A stretch of 64,000 nucleotides of DNA, from positions 310,001 through 374,000 of the forward strand of contig CAVTBT010000007.1 in assembly GCA_963733065.1 (NCBI GenBank). Reading direction: 5' to 3'. A program made the translations under genes and the position numbers. Below the pieces are notes generated by a model, which saw nothing but the letters and a program-made list of their open reading frames with translations, did not search any database and was not told the DNA's origin. Shown here piece after piece: positions 18,438 to 26,990 of the stretch; position 1 is the stretch's first letter; the number at the start of each line of letters is the position of its first letter. The DNA comes from CAVTBT01 sp963733065 (GTDB taxonomy: Bacteria; Actinomycetota; Thermoleophilia; Gaiellales; Gaiellaceae).

Positions 18438-18887
18438 ATGCCTCGTATCGAGCGGGTTGCCGACCTGATCTGGGAAGGGAACACCGCAAGAGGCACGGGC
18501 ACGATGACGGCAGGGTCGGGGGCGTTCGAGTCGTTGCCGTTCTCGCTGCCGAGCCGGCTCGAGCGCGTCGGCGGCAAGACCAGTCCGGAAGAGCTCCTCG
18601 CGGCTGCGCACGGCGGCTGTTTCACGATGTCGCTGTCGACCGAGCTCACGAAGGCGGGGACGCCGCCGGATCGGCTCGCCACCCGCGTCACCCTCGTCAT
18701 GGACGAGGTAGAAGGCGTTGGCCATCGTGTCGTCTCGTCGCACGTGGACGTGCGAGGGCGTGTGCCCGGAGCGGATGAGGCGGCTTTCCGGCAGGCCGCC
18801 GAAGCGGCCGATGCCGGTTGTGCGTTCTCAGCACTGGTCAAGGCGAGCGCGACGGTCACGTTCGAGGCGGCCCTCGAGCCGGGCTAG
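18438..18887 (+). CDS. OsmC-family peroxiredoxin-like protein (first copy)
   Basis: A 149-residue OsmC/Ohr-fold protein. The two redox cysteines are visible: the peroxidatic Cys in 'LLAAAHGGCFTMSLS' and the second in 'AADAGCAFSALVKASATVTF'. OsmC enzymes reduce organic hydroperoxides using dihydrolipoyl or other thiol donors in the cytoplasm. It starts directly after the DUF1385 stop and precedes a diverged second copy by about 30 bases. Confidence 0.9.
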   Translation: MPRIERVADLIWEGNTARGTGTMTAGSGAFESLPFSLPSRLERVGGKTSPEELLAAAHGGCFTMSLSTELTKAGTPPDRLATRVTLVMDEVEGVGHRVVSSHVDVRGRVPGADEAAFRQAAEAADAGCAFSALVKASATVTFEAALEPG

Positions 18888-18918
18888 GTTTCCCGGCGTC
18901 GGCGAACGAGGGAGAGCG

Positions 18919-19354
18919 ATGGCAACGGAACGGCGCGCGGAAGTGACGTGGCAGGGCAGTCTCATGGACGGCGCGGGAACGATCGACCGCGTCGGGAGCG
19001 GTGCGTTCGGGCCGCTCGACGTCACCTGGACGTCGCGTGCCGATGAGCCGGCGGGACGAACGAGCCCCGAGGAGCTCATCGCGGCCGCGCACGCCGCCTG
19101 CTTCTCCATGGCGCTGTCGCATGCGCTCGCCGGCGGAGGAACGCCGCCGGAGCGGCTCTCGACGTCCGCGACGGTCACGTTCGTCCCGGGTACGGGTATC
19201 ACCGCGATCGCGCTCACGGTCGTCGGACGCGTGCCGGGCGTCGACGAGGTCAGTTTCCGCGAGGCCGCCGAGAATGCCAAGCTCAACGTGCCCCGTCTCT
19301 ATGGCACTCGCCTCCGTGCCCGACATCTCCCTCGAAGCTGCACTCGAGACCTGA
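18919..19354 (+). CDS. OsmC-family protein (second copy), one-base frameshift near 19290
   Basis: An OsmC homologue of about 144 residues, closely similar to the previous gene, with the peroxidatic Cys in 'LIAAAHAACFSMALS'. At about 19290 an apparent extra G ('AACGTGCCCC' for 'AACTGCCCC') shifts the frame; correcting it restores 'CPVSMALASVPDISLEAAL', which holds the second active-site Cys and the normal C-terminus ending at 19354. GGGAGAG precedes ATG 18919. The corrected 3' end overlaps the convergent RAYT gene by 72 bases. Confidence 0.82.
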
Positions 19355-19828
19355 GCTCGCACGCGGCGGTCGGATGTTCGCCGCCGCTTCGGCAACGCCG
19401 AATTCGCACCACGTCCAAGGCCAGTCGATGGCGTCGCGGCACAATCCGGCGGCCACCGGGTTGGCGACTACGTAGCGGCAGGCCTCGCAGAAGTGCGCCT
19501 CGTCTGCGATGGCGCGAGCGCCGAAGCGGTCGCCGAAGACGTGGCCGCGACGCCCGTGGCGGTCGTTGTACGACCGGGCATACCGCTCGTTGAGGCGTTT
19601 CATTCCTGACGACAGAGTCGGCTGGGTCGTCTCCAGGACGAGGTGGTAGTGCGTGCCCATGAAGCAGAGCGCATGTACGTCCCAACCGAATCGATCCACG
19701 ACGTCCAGGAGGATCAAGAAGAACGCGCGGTAGTCGTCGGCGTCGCGGAAGAGCAATGTGTCGGCGACCGCACGGGCGGTGGCGTGGTAAAGGCCGTCGG
19801 GAAGTTCGCGACGTGGGATGCGAGGCAT
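19283..19828 (-). CDS. REP-associated tyrosine transposase (RAYT, Y1/HUH family)
   Basis: A 181-residue Y1-type transposase. The N-terminus 'ELPDGLYHATARAVAD', the HUH metal site 'HALCFMGTHYHLVLE' (H60-Y-H62), the segment 'MKRLNERYARSYNDRHGRRG' with 'HVFGDRF', and 'CRYVVANPVAAGL' with a candidate catalytic Tyr near 119 follow the RAYT/IS200-like order. RAYTs nick single-stranded REP palindromes and are thought to spread them. Three such palindromes lie directly upstream (19.9-20.1 kb) and fifteen more elsewhere. The ATG at 19828 is chosen because family members start just before this motif; the frame continues upstream through the repeats. No second copy or insertion-sequence ends are seen. 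Confidence 0.88.
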   Translation of the reverse strand: MPRIPRRELPDGLYHATARAVADTLLFRDADDYRAFFLILLDVVDRFGWDVHALCFMGTHYHLVLETTQPTLSSGMKRLNERYARSYNDRHGRRGHVFGDRFGARAIADEAHFCEACRYVVANPVAAGLCRDAIDWPWTWCEFGVAEAAANIRPPRASSGLECSFEGDVGHGGECHRDGAR

Positions 19829-19915
19829 GAATCCCAGCGTAGGGACGCGATGACCCCGCAAAGGCGGTGTGGAACGATCGGCACGCTCTTGGCACGAGCG
19901 GCGAATGCGGCCCGA

Positions 19916-20117
19916 ACGGCCACGGCCGGGGACTGTCCCCTGACATGGCCGAAAGTGACGTGGCGGATTGCAGATGCCGGCGGTCGATGCGGCCAACCGC
20001 GGTGGCTCGTTCGACAACGCGGCGCGGACAGACGGGTCTGCCGTGGACGCGGCCGGGGACTGTCCCCGGACACGGCTCGGTGAGGTACGGCCGGGGACAG
20101 ACCCCGGACATGGCTCG
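19916..20117. repeat. Three REP-like palindromes upstream of the RAYT gene
   Basis: Cores GGGGACTGTCCCC at 19928-19940 and 20055-20067, and GGGGACAGACCCC at 20093-20105, with CGGCC/CATGG arms. Two have an A in place of T at the fifth position, making the core itself nearly symmetric. They occupy most of the 297-base gap between the RAYT and GNAT genes; no gene is seen there. Confidence 0.85.
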
Positions 20118-20125
20118 CCGCCGCC

Positions 20126-20608
20126 TCAGAGCTGCAGGACGAAGCCCCACTCGGGGCTGCGGTCGGGGTCGTCCGCGATGCGCTCCGAGACCAACTCCGC
20201 GCCGAGGCTCGTGTACAGGCGGTGTGCGTCGCCGAACCGCTTGTCGGTCCAGATCTCGAGCTGCGAGTGCCCGCGGCGCCGTGCCTCGTCGACGACCGCC
20301 GCCACGAGCGCCGTCCCCACGCCGCGGCCGCGCGCGGCGGACATGACGTAGAGCCGCTCGAGCGAGCAGTCGCAGCCGGGCAACACGACCCCGTCCGACC
20401 GCAGACCCGCGCACCCGACGACCCGCCCGTCCGCCTCCGCATCCGCCTCCGCCACCCAGAACGCCTCGAACGCCCCGGCGAGGTCCTCGAGGTCCGCGTG
20501 GTAGCCCGCGCCGTCCCAGATGAAGCCGTGCTCCTCGTACACGGTGCGAACCACGGAGGTCGCCGCCGCAGCGTCCTCGACGGACGCGCGCCGCACGTGC
20601 ACGCTCAT
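20126..20608 (-). CDS. GNAT-family N-acetyltransferase
   Basis: A 160-residue GNAT. The acetyl-CoA binding motif A is 'LERLYVMSAARGRGVGTALV' (R/Q-x-x-G-x-G/A pattern as RGRGVG), followed by 'ARRRGHSQLEIWTDKRF' and 'LYTSLGAELV', typical of GNATs acting on small amines. The substrate is unknown. Its ATG at 20608 overlaps the stop of the upstream DUF5995 gene, so the two are probably co-translated. Confidence 0.88.
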   Translation of the reverse strand: MSVHVRRASVEDAAAATSVVRTVYEEHGFIWDGAGYHADLEDLAGAFEAFWVAEADAEADGRVVGCAGLRSDGVVLPGCDCSLERLYVMSAARGRGVGTALVAAVVDEARRRGHSQLEIWTDKRFGDAHRLYTSLGAELVSERIADDPDRSPEWGFVLQL

Positions 20609-21336
20609 CTCAGCACCGGCACGAGCAGCCCGCGCCCCGCGAAGCCGACGGTGCGGTCCAGCGCAAGCAGCACCCGCGCGCGGAGGAACGGCACGTCGCG
20701 GACGGCCCACAGCGTCTCCGCGCTCACCCACGCCGCCTCCCGCGCTCGGCGCACGTTCCACATCGCGACCACATCGTCGAGCCGGCCGAGCGCGACGTCG
20801 GCCACGCCGACCAGCCCGCTCGAGAGCCGCGCCTTCGCCGTCGCCTCCACGCTCGCCAGCAGCCCGTTTACGCGGCCGTAGTCGCGGTGGTGCGCCGACC
20901 CGCGGACGGGGGTCATGCCGAGGGCGTCCCAGGTCTCGACGAGCGCCACCGGCAGGTCGCGGTTGATGTGGGCGTTCATGCCTGCCAGCGCGAACTGCAC
21001 CGGCGCGACGCCCGGCCGCTTCCGCGACTCAAACAGCGGTGTCCACGCCCGCGGGCACCGCGACTCGCCGCAGACGAACCGTCGCAGCGCGGCGAAGTAG
21101 AGGTTCGCGAAGACGACATCGAGCCACCGCAGCGTTCGCGGCTCCTCGAAGCCGAGGCCGCCCGGCCGCGCCGCCGCGATCACGGCCTCCGTCACCTCGC
21201 GGTACAGCGCCGTGAAGCGCGCGATCCCGTCCTCCGGCGGCAGCTCCGCCTCGATGGCCCGCATCCGCTCGACGACGTCGACGATCCGGCCGGGCGCCTT
21301 CTCGCGCAAGAGCCGATCGAGGGCCACGGCTAGCAT
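20605..21336 (-). CDS. DUF5995 family protein
   Basis: About 243 residues, soluble, with the DUF5995 hallmarks 'LDVVFANLYFAALRRF', 'PVQFALAGMNAHINRDLPVA' and a conserved 'DYGRVNGLL'. The family is common in Actinomycetota and has no established function. The ATG at 21336 overlaps the TAGCAT box of the divergent prfA, so the GTG at 21327 is an alternative start. The stop codon overlaps the GNAT start (ATGA). Confidence 0.75.
   Translation of the reverse strand: MLAVALDRLLREKAPGRIVDVVERMRAIEAELPPEDGIARFTALYREVTEAVIAAARPGGLGFEEPRTLRWLDVVFANLYFAALRRFVCGESRCPRAWTPLFESRKRPGVAPVQFALAGMNAHINRDLPVALVETWDALGMTPVRGSAHHRDYGRVNGLLASVEATAKARLSSGLVGVADVALGRLDDVVAMWNVRRAREAAWVSAETLWAVRDVPFLRARVLLALDRTVGFAGRGLLVPVLR
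21331..21336 (+). promoter_or_regulatory. -10 element of a leaderless promoter (prfA)
   Basis: TAGCAT ends 6 bases before ATG 21343. It gives prfA its own promoter, consistent with its separation from rpmE-DUF1385. Confidence 0.6.
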
Positions 21337-21342
21337 CCTCGC

Positions 21343-22389
21343 ATGGCCGGAATCGAGGAGCTGATCGACGAGCTCGAGCGCTCCTATCGCGAGGTGCAGG
21401 AGCGCATGAGCGACCCGGCCGTGTACAACGACCACCGCGAGGCGGCCGAGACCGGTCGCCGCCTCAAGGAGCTGGAAGGGCCGAACAAGCTCGCCCGGGA
21501 ATGGCGCCAGGTCAACGCCGACCTGGTGGACGCGCGCGGCGACGGCGATCTCCGGGAGCTCGTCCCGGATCTCGAGCGCCGCGCCGCCGAGCTCGAGGAG
21601 GAGCTCAAGCTGGCCCTCGTCGAGCGCGACCCGGCCGACGCCAAGGACGTCATCGTCGAAATCCGCCAGGGAGTCGGCGGCGACGAGGCCGCCCTCTGGG
21701 CCGGCGACCTCTACCGCATGCTCACCCGCTACGCGGAACGCCGCGGCTATCGCACGGAGCCGCTGTCGGTGAGCGAGAACGAGACCGGCGGCTTCAAGGA
21801 GGTCGTCTTCGCCGTGAAGGGGGACGGGGCGTACTCGGTGTTCAAGTACGAGGGCGGTACCCACCGCGTCCAGCGCGTGCCGGAGACCGAGAGCCAGGGG
21901 CGCATCCACACCTCGACGGCGACCGTGGCGGTCATGCCCGAGGCAGAGGACATCGAGGTCGAGATGGACGACACCGATCTGAAGGTCGACGTCTACCGCT
22001 CCACCGGCCCGGGCGGTCAGAGCGTGAACACGACCGACTCGGCCGTCCGGATCACGCACCTGCCGACCGGTGTGGTCGTGTCCATGCAGGACGAGAAGTC
22101 GCAGTTGCAGAACCGGGTGAAGGCGATGCGCGTCCTGCGTGCGCGCCTCTACGAGCTCGAGCGCGACCGCCAGCAGGCCGAGGTCTCGGCCGCACGCCGG
22201 TCGCAGATCGGGTCCGGCGAGCGCGCCGAGAAGATCCGGACGTACAACTATCCGGACAGCCGCGTGACGGACCACCGGGTCAAGGTGACCGTCAACCTGG
22301 AGAAGGTGCTGCCCGGCGCGCTCGACGACTTCACGGAAGCGTTGCAGGCCGAGGACCGCCGCCGCGCGCTCGAGTCGAACGGCGCATGA
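21343..22389 (+). CDS. prfA: Peptide chain release factor 1
   Basis: A 348-residue class I release factor. The catalytic GGQ loop is 'YRSTGPGGQSVNTTDSAVRI'. The codon-recognition tripeptide region reads 'RVQRVPETESQGRIHTS', with PxT (P-E-T) as in RF1 rather than the SPF of RF2, so it reads UAA and UAG. N-terminal coiled-coil domain 1 spans about 1-100. Its TGA overlaps the prmC ATG; PrmC methylates the Gln of this GGQ motif, so the gene pair is functional. Confidence 0.97.
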   Translation: MAGIEELIDELERSYREVQERMSDPAVYNDHREAAETGRRLKELEGPNKLAREWRQVNADLVDARGDGDLRELVPDLERRAAELEEELKLALVERDPADAKDVIVEIRQGVGGDEAALWAGDLYRMLTRYAERRGYRTEPLSVSENETGGFKEVVFAVKGDGAYSVFKYEGGTHRVQRVPETESQGRIHTSTATVAVMPEAEDIEVEMDDTDLKVDVYRSTGPGGQSVNTTDSAVRITHLPTGVVVSMQDEKSQLQNRVKAMRVLRARLYELERDRQQAEVSAARRSQIGSGERAEKIRTYNYPDSRVTDHRVKVTVNLEKVLPGALDDFTEALQAEDRRRALESNGA

Positions 22390-23210
22390 CGATCGGAAAC
22401 GCCGTGCGGGCCGGCGCCGAGCGGCTCGGGGCGGCGGGGTCGGACACGGCGCGTCTCGACGCCGAGCTGCTGCTGGCCAACGCGCTCGGACTCCAGCGGA
22501 TCGATCTGTACACGGACTTCGACCGGCCGCTGACCACCGCCGAGCGCGATCTCTACGAGACCTCCCTGGTGCGCCGCGAGCGTCACGAGCCCGTCGCGTA
22601 CATCCTCGGCGAGTGGGGCTTCCGGCGACTGACGCTGGCCGTCGACCGCCGGGCCCTGATCCCGCGGCCCGAGACGGAGGTCGTCGTCGAGCGCTGCCTC
22701 GCGCTCCTCGATGGCCTCGAGGCGCCGGACGTGCTCGACGTCGGCACGGGCACCGGTGCCATCGCGCTCGCGATCGCCGACGAGCGGCCCGGCGCACGCG
22801 TGACGGCGATCGACGTGTCGGCGGACGCTCTGGCGCTCGCGAGCGACAACGCGCTCCGCACCGGCCTGGTCGTCACGTTCCGGCAGCACGACGTCCACGA
22901 CGACGTACCGGGGGGGCCGTGGGATCTCGTGGTCAGCAACCCGCCGTACGTCGATCCGGACGACCTGTCGACGCTCATGCCGGACGTGCGGGACTGGGAG
23001 CCCCACGCCGCGCTCGTGGGCCGTGGCACGACCGAGGCGATCGCCCGTGGCGCGGCCGCGACGCTTCGGCCCGGCGGTGCGATCGTGCTCGAGGTGGCCG
23101 ACGGTCGGGCCGGCGACGTGGCGGCGCTGCTCGACGGCCTGGGTTTCACGGCCGTCCGCGCGACATCCGATCTGGCGGGCAGGGACCGCGTCGTGGAAGG
23201 GCGGCGATGA
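22386..23210 (+). CDS. prmC: Release factor glutamine methyltransferase
   Basis: A 274-residue N5-glutamine methyltransferase. The N-terminal helical domain recognises the release factor; motif I is 'VLDVGTGTGAIALAIADERP' and the catalytic signature is 'DLVVSNPPYVDPDD' (NPPY). The start ATG overlaps the prfA stop and the stop overlaps the next start, so prfA, prmC and the Sua5 gene are translationally coupled. Confidence 0.96.
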   Translation: MTIGNAVRAGAERLGAAGSDTARLDAELLLANALGLQRIDLYTDFDRPLTTAERDLYETSLVRRERHEPVAYILGEWGFRRLTLAVDRRALIPRPETEVVVERCLALLDGLEAPDVLDVGTGTGAIALAIADERPGARVTAIDVSADALALASDNALRTGLVVTFRQHDVHDDVPGGPWDLVVSNPPYVDPDDLSTLMPDVRDWEPHAALVGRGTTEAIARGAAATLRPGGAIVLEVADGRAGDVAALLDGLGFTAVRATSDLAGRDRVVEGRR

Positions 23211-23833
23211 TCGACGCGGCAGCCGCCGCGGCTCGCAACGGGAACGCGGTCATCGTCCCGACCGACACCGTGTACGGCCTCGCCACCTCGCCGCACAGCG
23301 AGGAGGCCGTGCGTCGGCTCTACCGGCTCAAGGGCCGGCCCGACGTCCAGCCGACTGCGATCGTCGCCTGCGACCTCGACATGCTGCTCGAGTGTGTGCC
23401 CGAGCTGCGCGGCCGCGCGGCGACGATCGTGCGCGCGTTGCTGCCGGGGCCGCTGACGCTGGTGCTGCCGAACCCGGCCCGCCGGTTCGGCTGGCTGACC
23501 GGCACGCGACCCGACGCGCTCGGCGTGCGCGTGCCCGATCTGGACGGTCCCGGGAGGGAGCTGCTCGACCGCGTCGGCGTTGTCGCCGCGACGAGCGCCA
23601 ACCTTCCGGGCGGGCCGGATCCACGCAGGCTCGACGACGTGCCCGAGGAGTTGCGCCGCGCGGCCGCAGCCGAGATCGACGGCGGCGAGCTGCCCGGGAC
23701 GCCGTCGACCGTCGTCGATGTGACCGGTGACGAGCCGGTCGTGCTCCGCGAGGGCGCGGTCGCCGCCCCCGACGTCCTGGCCCGGATCGCCGACGCGATC
23801 GGGCGCCCGGCCGCCCGCGGACCGCGCGAGTAG
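23207..23833 (+). CDS. Sua5/YciO/YrdC-type threonylcarbamoyl-AMP synthase
   Basis: A 208-residue YrdC-domain protein with 'AVIVPTDTVYGLATSPHSEE', the Lys-rich 'RLYRLKGRPDVQPTAIV', 'LLPGPLTLVLPNPARRF' and 'AATSANLPGGPDP'. It makes threonylcarbamoyl-AMP from Thr, bicarbonate and ATP for tRNA t6A37 modification. It is the short TsaC-like form without the C-terminal Sua5 extension. Its ATG overlaps the prmC stop. Confidence 0.93.
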   Translation: MIDAAAAAARNGNAVIVPTDTVYGLATSPHSEEAVRRLYRLKGRPDVQPTAIVACDLDMLLECVPELRGRAATIVRALLPGPLTLVLPNPARRFGWLTGTRPDALGVRVPDLDGPGRELLDRVGVVAATSANLPGGPDPRRLDDVPEELRRAAAAEIDGGELPGTPSTVVDVTGDEPVVLREGAVAAPDVLARIADAIGRPAARGPRE

Positions 23834-23836
23834 AGT
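23831..23836 (+). promoter_or_regulatory. Possible -10 element for glyA
   Basis: TAGAGT overlaps the Sua5-gene stop codon. It would give a leader of about 26 bases containing GGGAGGA ahead of ATG 23869. Confidence 0.4.
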
Positions 23837-23868
23837 CTTCGGCGAGCGCCCACGGGAGGATCCTGGAC

Positions 23869-25167
23869 ATGGCCGTGACCCAGCACACGCTCGAGCAGCT
23901 TCGCGCTGCCGCGCTTTCCGACCTCGACCCGGAGGTCGCCGCGCTGCTCGGCCGCGAGCTCGAGCGTCAGCGCGGGCAGATCGAGCTCATCGCCTCGGAG
24001 AACTTCACCTGGCCGTCGGTGCTCGAGGCGATCGGCAGCGTGCCGACGAACAAGTACGCGGAGGGCTACCCGGGCCGTCGCTACTACGGCGGTTGCGAGG
24101 TCGTCGACGAGATCGAGCAGCTCGCGATCGACCGGGCCAAGGAGCTCTTCGGCGCCGACCACGCGAACGTCCAGCCGCACGCCGGGGCGCAGGCGAACAT
24201 GGCGGTCTACCTGGCGGTGCTGCAGCCCGGCGACACGATCCTGTCGCTTCGGCTCGACCACGGCGGCCACCTCACGCACGGGCTCAAGGTCAACTTCTCG
24301 GGCCGGCTCTACTCGATCGTCCACTACGGCGTCTCGCGGGAGACGAACATCGTCGACTACGACGAGGTTCGCGCGCTGGCGAAGGAACACCGGCCGAGGC
24401 TGATCGTCTGCGGCGGCTCGGCGTACCCGCGCACGGTCGAGACCGACCGCTTCCGGGAGATCGCCGACGAGGTCGGCGCGCTGCTCATGTGCGACATGGC
24501 GCACTTCTCGGGGCTCGTCGCGGCGGGGCTGCACCCGAACCCGGTCGAGCACGCCGACTTCGTCACGTCGACGACGCACAAGACGCTGGCGGGTCCGCGC
24601 TCCGGCTTCGTGCTCTGCCGCGAACAGCATGCGCAGGCACTCGACCGGGCGGTCTTCCCGGGCATGCAGGGCGGTCCGCTCGTCCACGCGATCGCCGCCA
24701 AGGCAGCGTGCTTCCTGATCGCCCGCACGGAGGCGTTCCGCGACTACCAGCGGCAGGTACGGGCCAACGCGGACGCGCTCGCGGACGAATTGACGATCGG
24801 CGGTCTCGACGTGCTGACGGGCGGCACCGACACGCATCTCCTCCAGCTCGACCTCCGCGGGACGGACTGGTCCGGCAAGGACGCCGAAGAGCGGCTGCAC
24901 GAGGTGAAGCTGACGGTGAACCGCAACACCGTGCCGTTCGACGAGCGGCCGCCGACCGTGGCGTCGGGGGTGCGGATCGGCACGCCGGCGGCAACGATGC
25001 GCGGGTTCGACGAGGAGGACTTCCGCGAGGTCGCGCGCATCATCTGCGGCGCGCTCGGCGAGGAGCCCGATCTCGGCGCGCTCGCCGGTCGTAGCGAGGC
25101 GTTGTGCGACCGCCGCCCCCTCTACCCGGGCTTCCGCGGCTACACCGCGTACGAAGGGGATGTGTGA
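23869..25167 (+). CDS. glyA: Serine hydroxymethyltransferase
   Basis: A 432-residue PLP fold-type I enzyme that interconverts serine and glycine while charging tetrahydrofolate. 'IELIASENFTWPSVLEAIGS', 'NKYAEGYPGRRYYGG', 'VQPHAGAQANMAVYLAVL' and the PLP-lysine motif 'TSTTHKTLAGPRSGF' are all present, and 'TVNRNTVPFDERPP' near the C-terminus is diagnostic. GGGAGGA lies nine bases upstream. The stop overlaps the upp GTG start. Confidence 0.97.
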   Translation: MAVTQHTLEQLRAAALSDLDPEVAALLGRELERQRGQIELIASENFTWPSVLEAIGSVPTNKYAEGYPGRRYYGGCEVVDEIEQLAIDRAKELFGADHANVQPHAGAQANMAVYLAVLQPGDTILSLRLDHGGHLTHGLKVNFSGRLYSIVHYGVSRETNIVDYDEVRALAKEHRPRLIVCGGSAYPRTVETDRFREIADEVGALLMCDMAHFSGLVAAGLHPNPVEHADFVTSTTHKTLAGPRSGFVLCREQHAQALDRAVFPGMQGGPLVHAIAAKAACFLIARTEAFRDYQRQVRANADALADELTIGGLDVLTGGTDTHLLQLDLRGTDWSGKDAEERLHEVKLTVNRNTVPFDERPPTVASGVRIGTPAATMRGFDEEDFREVARIICGALGEEPDLGALAGRSEALCDRRPLYPGFRGYTAYEGDV

Positions 25168-25814
25168 CGACCGCACCCGCGGCCACCGGCACCGTCGTCG
25201 AGGTGCTGCACCCGCTCGTGCAGCACAAGCTCGGGCTCCTGCGGGACGTCACGACGACGACGCAGCAGTTCCGGCAGCTCGTCAACGAGCTCACGCTGCT
25301 CCTTACGTACGAGGCGACGAAGGGCCTCGCCGACGAGCAGGTCGAGATCGAGACGCCGCTCGAGCGGATGACCGCGCGGCGCATCTCCGGCAAGAAGGTG
25401 GCGGTCTGTCCGATCCTGCGCGCCGGCATGGGCATGCTCGACGCGGTGCTCTCGCTCATTCCGGGCGCGCGTGTCGGGTTCATCGGGCTGTACCGGAACG
25501 AGGAGACGCTCCAGCCGGTCGAGTACTACGTCAAGCTGCCGAACGACATCGCCGACCGCGACGTCATCCTCCTCGATCCGATGCTCGCGACGGGCAACTC
25601 GACTGCCGCGGCCGTGACCAAGGTCAAGGAGGCGGGCGCGACGTCGGTGCGGCTGATCGCGCTCATCGCTGCGCCGGAGGGCATCGAGCGACTCCAGCGC
25701 GAGCACACGGACGTCGCTGTCGTGGTCGCCTCCGTCGACCGCGAGCTGAACCACCAGGGGTACATCGTCCCGGGCCTCGGGGACGCAGGCGACCGCCTCT
25801 ACGGCACGAAGTAG
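25164..25814 (+). CDS. upp: Uracil phosphoribosyltransferase
   Basis: A 216-residue enzyme converting uracil and PRPP to UMP. The PRPP-binding loop is 'DVILLDPMLATGNSTAAAV', and 'PILRAGMGMLDAVLSLIPGA' and the C-terminal uracil-binding 'GYIVPGLGDAGDRLYGTK' complete the family pattern. The GTG at 25164 overlaps the glyA stop. The glyA-upp-wecA-atp order is common in actinobacterial and clostridial genomes. Confidence 0.97.
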   Translation: MTTAPAATGTVVEVLHPLVQHKLGLLRDVTTTTQQFRQLVNELTLLLTYEATKGLADEQVEIETPLERMTARRISGKKVAVCPILRAGMGMLDAVLSLIPGARVGFIGLYRNEETLQPVEYYVKLPNDIADRDVILLDPMLATGNSTAAAVTKVKEAGATSVRLIALIAAPEGIERLQREHTDVAVVVASVDRELNHQGYIVPGLGDAGDRLYGTK

Positions 25815-25826
25815 CCTCGTAGCGCG

Positions 25827-26948
25827 ATGTGGGAGGAGCTTCGCGACACCCCGGAGGTGATCTACGGCGGTGTGCTCGCGCTGGTGATCGTGCTCGCGCT
25901 GTCGCCGGCGGTCGGCCGCGTGGCGCGCGTGCTCGGTGCGGTCGACCGGCCCGAGCGCCGTCGCCTGAACACGGTGCCGGTCCCGCGGCTCGGCGGCATC
26001 GCGCTCTTCCTCGGCATCCTCGTCCCGGCGCTCGCGTTCCTGCCGTTCGGCGACGAGACGCGAGGGCTGCTGCTCGGCGCGGCGGTGGCGCTGACCGTCG
26101 GCGCCGTCGACGACGTCCGGGGACTGCGGTGGTGGCAGAAGCTCGGCGGACAGGTGCTCGCGGCAGCGATCCCGGTCGCGTTCGGCATCTGGATCGACCG
26201 CTTCACGTTCCCGTTCGTCGGCATCCACGAGCTGCCGGCCTGGGTTGGCGTGCCGGCGACCATCGTCTGGATCGTCGCGCTCATGAACATGGTCAACTTC
26301 CTCGACGGGCTCGACGGGCTCGCGGCCGGCGTCTGCGGGATCGCGGGCGGCACGTTCGCAGTCATCGCGCTCTCGTTGGGGAAGCCGAACTCCGCGATCA
26401 TGGCGGCGATCGTCTGCGGTGCCTGCATCGGCTTCCTGCGGCACAACTTCTACCCGGCGCGGATCTTCATGGGCGACTCGGGCGCGATGCTGCTCGGCTT
26501 CGTGCTCGCCACGCTCTCCGTGCAAGGGCTGCTGAAGACGGCCGCGACCGTGGCGCTGTTCTTCCCGCTGCTCGTGCTCGCGGTGCCGATCATCGACACG
26601 TCGTTCGTCGTCGCGCGGCGGCTCAAGCACGGCGAGCCGCTGACGTCGCCCGACCAGGCGCACCTTCACCATCGCTTCCTACGGCGCGGGTTCTCGCAGC
26701 GGCAGGCGGCGCTTACGATGTGGGCGTGGTGCGGGACGCTCGCGGCCGCGGCGCTCGCCACGCGGTTCATCCCCTTCCGCGAGAGCGGGGAGTGGCACTT
26801 CTGGGAGTCGCTCGCCGCCGGCGCGATCGGATTCGCGGCACTCGTCTTCTCGATCTACGTCGTCTACGTCCTGGAGCTCGTGAAGCTCTCGGCGCTCGTG
26901 CCACGGCGGAGCCTCGACCGCCGTGCCGAGCGTCGCCGTTCGGCCTAG
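25827..26948 (+). CDS. Undecaprenyl-phosphate glycosyl-1-phosphate transferase (WecA/TagO/MraY-like)
   Basis: A 373-residue polytopic membrane enzyme of the PNPT family with about ten helices. Signature loops are 'VPRLGGIALFLG', 'VDDVRGLRWWQKLGGQ' (DDxxD-like Mg site), 'NMVNFLDGLDGLAAGVC', 'FYPARIFMGDSGAMLLGF' and 'DQAHLHHRFL'. It transfers a sugar-1-phosphate, usually GlcNAc-1-P, to undecaprenyl phosphate and starts wall-polymer or arabinogalactan-type synthesis. It usually sits just before atpI in related genomes; here about 2 kb separates them. Confidence 0.92.
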   Translation: MWEELRDTPEVIYGGVLALVIVLALSPAVGRVARVLGAVDRPERRRLNTVPVPRLGGIALFLGILVPALAFLPFGDETRGLLLGAAVALTVGAVDDVRGLRWWQKLGGQVLAAAIPVAFGIWIDRFTFPFVGIHELPAWVGVPATIVWIVALMNMVNFLDGLDGLAAGVCGIAGGTFAVIALSLGKPNSAIMAAIVCGACIGFLRHNFYPARIFMGDSGAMLLGFVLATLSVQGLLKTAATVALFFPLLVLAVPIIDTSFVVARRLKHGEPLTSPDQAHLHHRFLRRGFSQRQAALTMWAWCGTLAAAALATRFIPFRESGEWHFWESLAAGAIGFAALVFSIYVVYVLELVKLSALVPRRSLDRRAERRRSA

Positions 26949-26990
26949 CCGCCGCCGCGCGGGCTTGCGTCGCCGCCGGGGCGGCAATGC

